Under the pieces are notes generated by a model, which worked only from the letters and a program-made list of their open reading frames with translations, was not told the origin of the DNA and did not search any database. The position numbers and the translations under genes were made by a program. Below are positions 6,038 through 7,338 of a stretch of 7,338 nucleotides of DNA, one piece after another; the stretch's first letter is position 1; each line of letters starts with the position of its first letter. This DNA is from Flavobacteriales bacterium UBA7519. GTDB lineage: Bacteria; Bacteroidota; Bacteroidia; Flavobacteriales; Weeksellaceae. The stretch spans positions 3,130 to 10,467 of the forward strand of contig DLND01000154.1 of assembly GCA_002476905.1 (NCBI GenBank), in the 5' to 3' direction.

Positions 6038-7338
6038 GTGAAGAAAAATATTTACCTTTATAAATTAACCCTACTTTTCATTTTTTTTGCAGGTTATACC
6101 AATCTATTTGCGCAGGAAAAACCGATTGACAGCTTAATCAGTGTTAGAAAAGATTTCAGTTTAGCGGATCCTATTCGTTATGACGCGTTTTATGATATAA
6201 AAACCGGCATGTATTACTTATACCCGAAAATCGGAAATTCTGTTGTAGGTGCGCCTATTGCGATGACCTTCGAGGAGTATAAGAATTACGTCATGCAAAA
6301 CAATCTTCGTGCCTATTACGAAGAAAAATCGCTTCTTAATGATCTCGGAAGAAGAAAAGACCAGACCGATGCTAAGAAAAAAGGCCTGATTCCCGCAATT
6401 ACGATCAAAAATAAAATGTTCGAAAATATTTTTGGCAGTAATAAAATAGAATTGATTCCACAGGGTTTTGCTTCTTTTGATCTGGGAATTCTTTATCAGA
6501 AAATTGATAATCCTTTGATTCTTCCACAGAACAGAACAAGTTTTGCAATCAATATACAGCAGAGAATCCAACTCGGAATAACCGGCAAAGTCGGGGAAAA
6601 TCTTCAATTAAAAGCCAATTATGATACTCAAAGTGGTTTTGCTTTTGAGAACCGGATGAATATGGTCTGGCAGGCAAAAGGTTCTTGGAAAGATCTGCAA
6701 TCCAAAGGTCTTAATGAAAAAGGACAGGATCCTGAAGATAAGATCATCAAAAGAGTAGAGGTTGGTAATATTAGTATGCCGCTTTCAACGAGTTTGATCC
6801 GTGGTTCTCAGTCGTTGTTTGGTTTGAAAACAGAATTCCAGCTGGGTAAGACAACCGGAACTTTAGTATTTTCTCAGCAGCAAGGTGAGGCAAAAACCAT
6901 TGTGGCACAAGGGGGCGGAACGATGAGTACGTTTAGAATTAATGCTTTTGATTATGAAGATAATCAGCATTACTTTCTAGGTCATTATTTTCATGATAAA
7001 TATGACGAATCTCTGCAAAACTATCCCCTTATCAACTCCAGGATTAACATTACAAGAATGGAAGTCTGGGTTCTGGATCAAGGCGGCTCTAACATAGAAT
7101 CTCAGAAGCCGATTGTCGGCATTAGGGATTTAGGAGACGGCACAGGTATCATCCCAAGTAATGGCAATAATAATCTCTATCAGCAGATTTCATCAGCTTT
7201 AGGAAGTTCCAGAGATGTAGTTACAGCGTATAACACATTGAACGGAAGGTCTTTCCCAAATGCACAAGGAACGCCTGAACCATTTGTATCTGGTGAGCAT
7301 TTCATCAATAATATCAAGGCTAGAAAACTTACAACATC
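6038..7338 (+). CDS. sprA: SprA, T9SS outer-membrane translocon / gliding motility protein (N-terminal part)
   Basis: An open frame runs from GTG at 6038 to the window edge: 433 codons of a protein usually about 2,300-2,500 residues. The start is firm because the codon before it is TAA and the next in-frame ATG (codon 58) would lose the signal peptide. Residues 1-25 form a Sec signal (MKKNIYLYKL, a hydrophobic core, likely cleavage after LFA25). Conserved SprA segments follow: MTFEEY at 76-81, IPQGFASFDLG at 140-150, RIQLGITGKVGE at 176-187, LKANYDTQSGFAFEN at 191-205, IKRVEVGNISMPLSTSLI at 237-254, GSQSLFGLKTEFQ at 256-268 and RMEVWVLDQGG at 340-350. SprA (SOV in Porphyromonas) is the giant outer-membrane beta-barrel that exports T9SS cargo such as adhesins and enzymes. 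Adjacency to ruvA is, from memory, common in flavobacteria. The reading frame is intact. Confidence 0.95.
   Translation, partial: MKKNIYLYKLTLLFIFFAGYTNLFAQEKPIDSLISVRKDFSLADPIRYDAFYDIKTGMYYLYPKIGNSVVGAPIAMTFEEYKNYVMQNNLRAYYEEKSLLNDLGRRKDQTDAKKKGLIPAITIKNKMFENIFGSNKIELIPQGFASFDLGILYQKIDNPLILPQNRTSFAINIQQRIQLGITGKVGENLQLKANYDTQSGFAFENRMNMVWQAKGSWKDLQSKGLNEKGQDPEDKIIKRVEVGNISMPLSTSLIRGSQSLFGLKTEFQLGKTTGTLVFSQQQGEAKTIVAQGGGTMSTFRINAFDYEDNQHYFLGHYFHDKYDESLQNYPLINSRINITRMEVWVLDQGGSNIESQKPIVGIRDLGDGTGIIPSNGNNNLYQQISSALGSSRDVVTAYNTLNGRSFPNAQGTPEPFVSGEHFINNIKARKLTT

Noticed and set aside
6218..6607. 129-codon minus-strand frame inside sprA
   Set aside because: It is the complement of a strongly conserved stretch of SprA and has no motif of its own.

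Overview
The window looks like a chromosomal segment from a Bacteroidota species, most probably a flavobacterium of the Chryseobacterium/Elizabethkingia group. The reasons are the AT-rich DNA, A-rich start regions without clear Shine-Dalgarno sites, sites resembling the Bacteroidota promoter box TAnnTTTG, and the N-terminal part of SprA, a type 9 secretion (T9SS) outer-membrane protein that is restricted to this phylum. The genus guess is inference; no rRNA or marker search was possible.

Layout, left to right. The minus strand carries three genes read right to left: a four-helix GtrA-like membrane protein (954-1412), a PlsC-type acyltransferase (186-914), and the first 37 codons of an MFS sugar transporter of the FucP/GluP type that leaves the window at its left edge (112 to 1). 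A 258-bp AT-rich divergent spacer (1413-1670) holds a GAAA-loop hairpin with a following T-run and a perfect 10-bp tandem repeat. The plus strand then carries a small acidic YdcH/DUF465-like protein (1671-1919), a BadF/BadG-family sugar kinase, probably for N-acetylglucosamine or a related amino sugar (1980-2840), an NADP-type malic enzyme with a C-terminal phosphotransacetylase-like domain (maeB, 3026-5308), the Holliday-junction subunit gene ruvA (5411-5995), and sprA from a GTG start at 6038 to the right edge.

The most unusual non-coding object is a compact, GC-rich, highly foldable element at 2858-2966 between the sugar kinase and maeB. Its ends pair with each other and enclose two hairpins, giving a three-way-junction shape, and 5-bp AATTT repeats flank it. 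It resembles, from memory, structured intergenic repeats seen in Flavobacteriia genomes.

Functionally the window is mostly housekeeping. The MFS transporter and the sugar kinase could serve uptake and phosphorylation of amino sugars such as recycled cell-wall sugars. MaeB links malate to pyruvate and NADPH. The acyltransferase and GtrA protein act in the envelope. RuvA acts in recombination, and SprA is the T9SS outer-membrane channel. A perfect 14-bp terminator hairpin separates maeB from ruvA, whereas ruvA and sprA are only 42 bp apart and may be co-transcribed. I found no mobile element, CRISPR array, tRNA or rRNA, and no clear undescribed multi-gene system.
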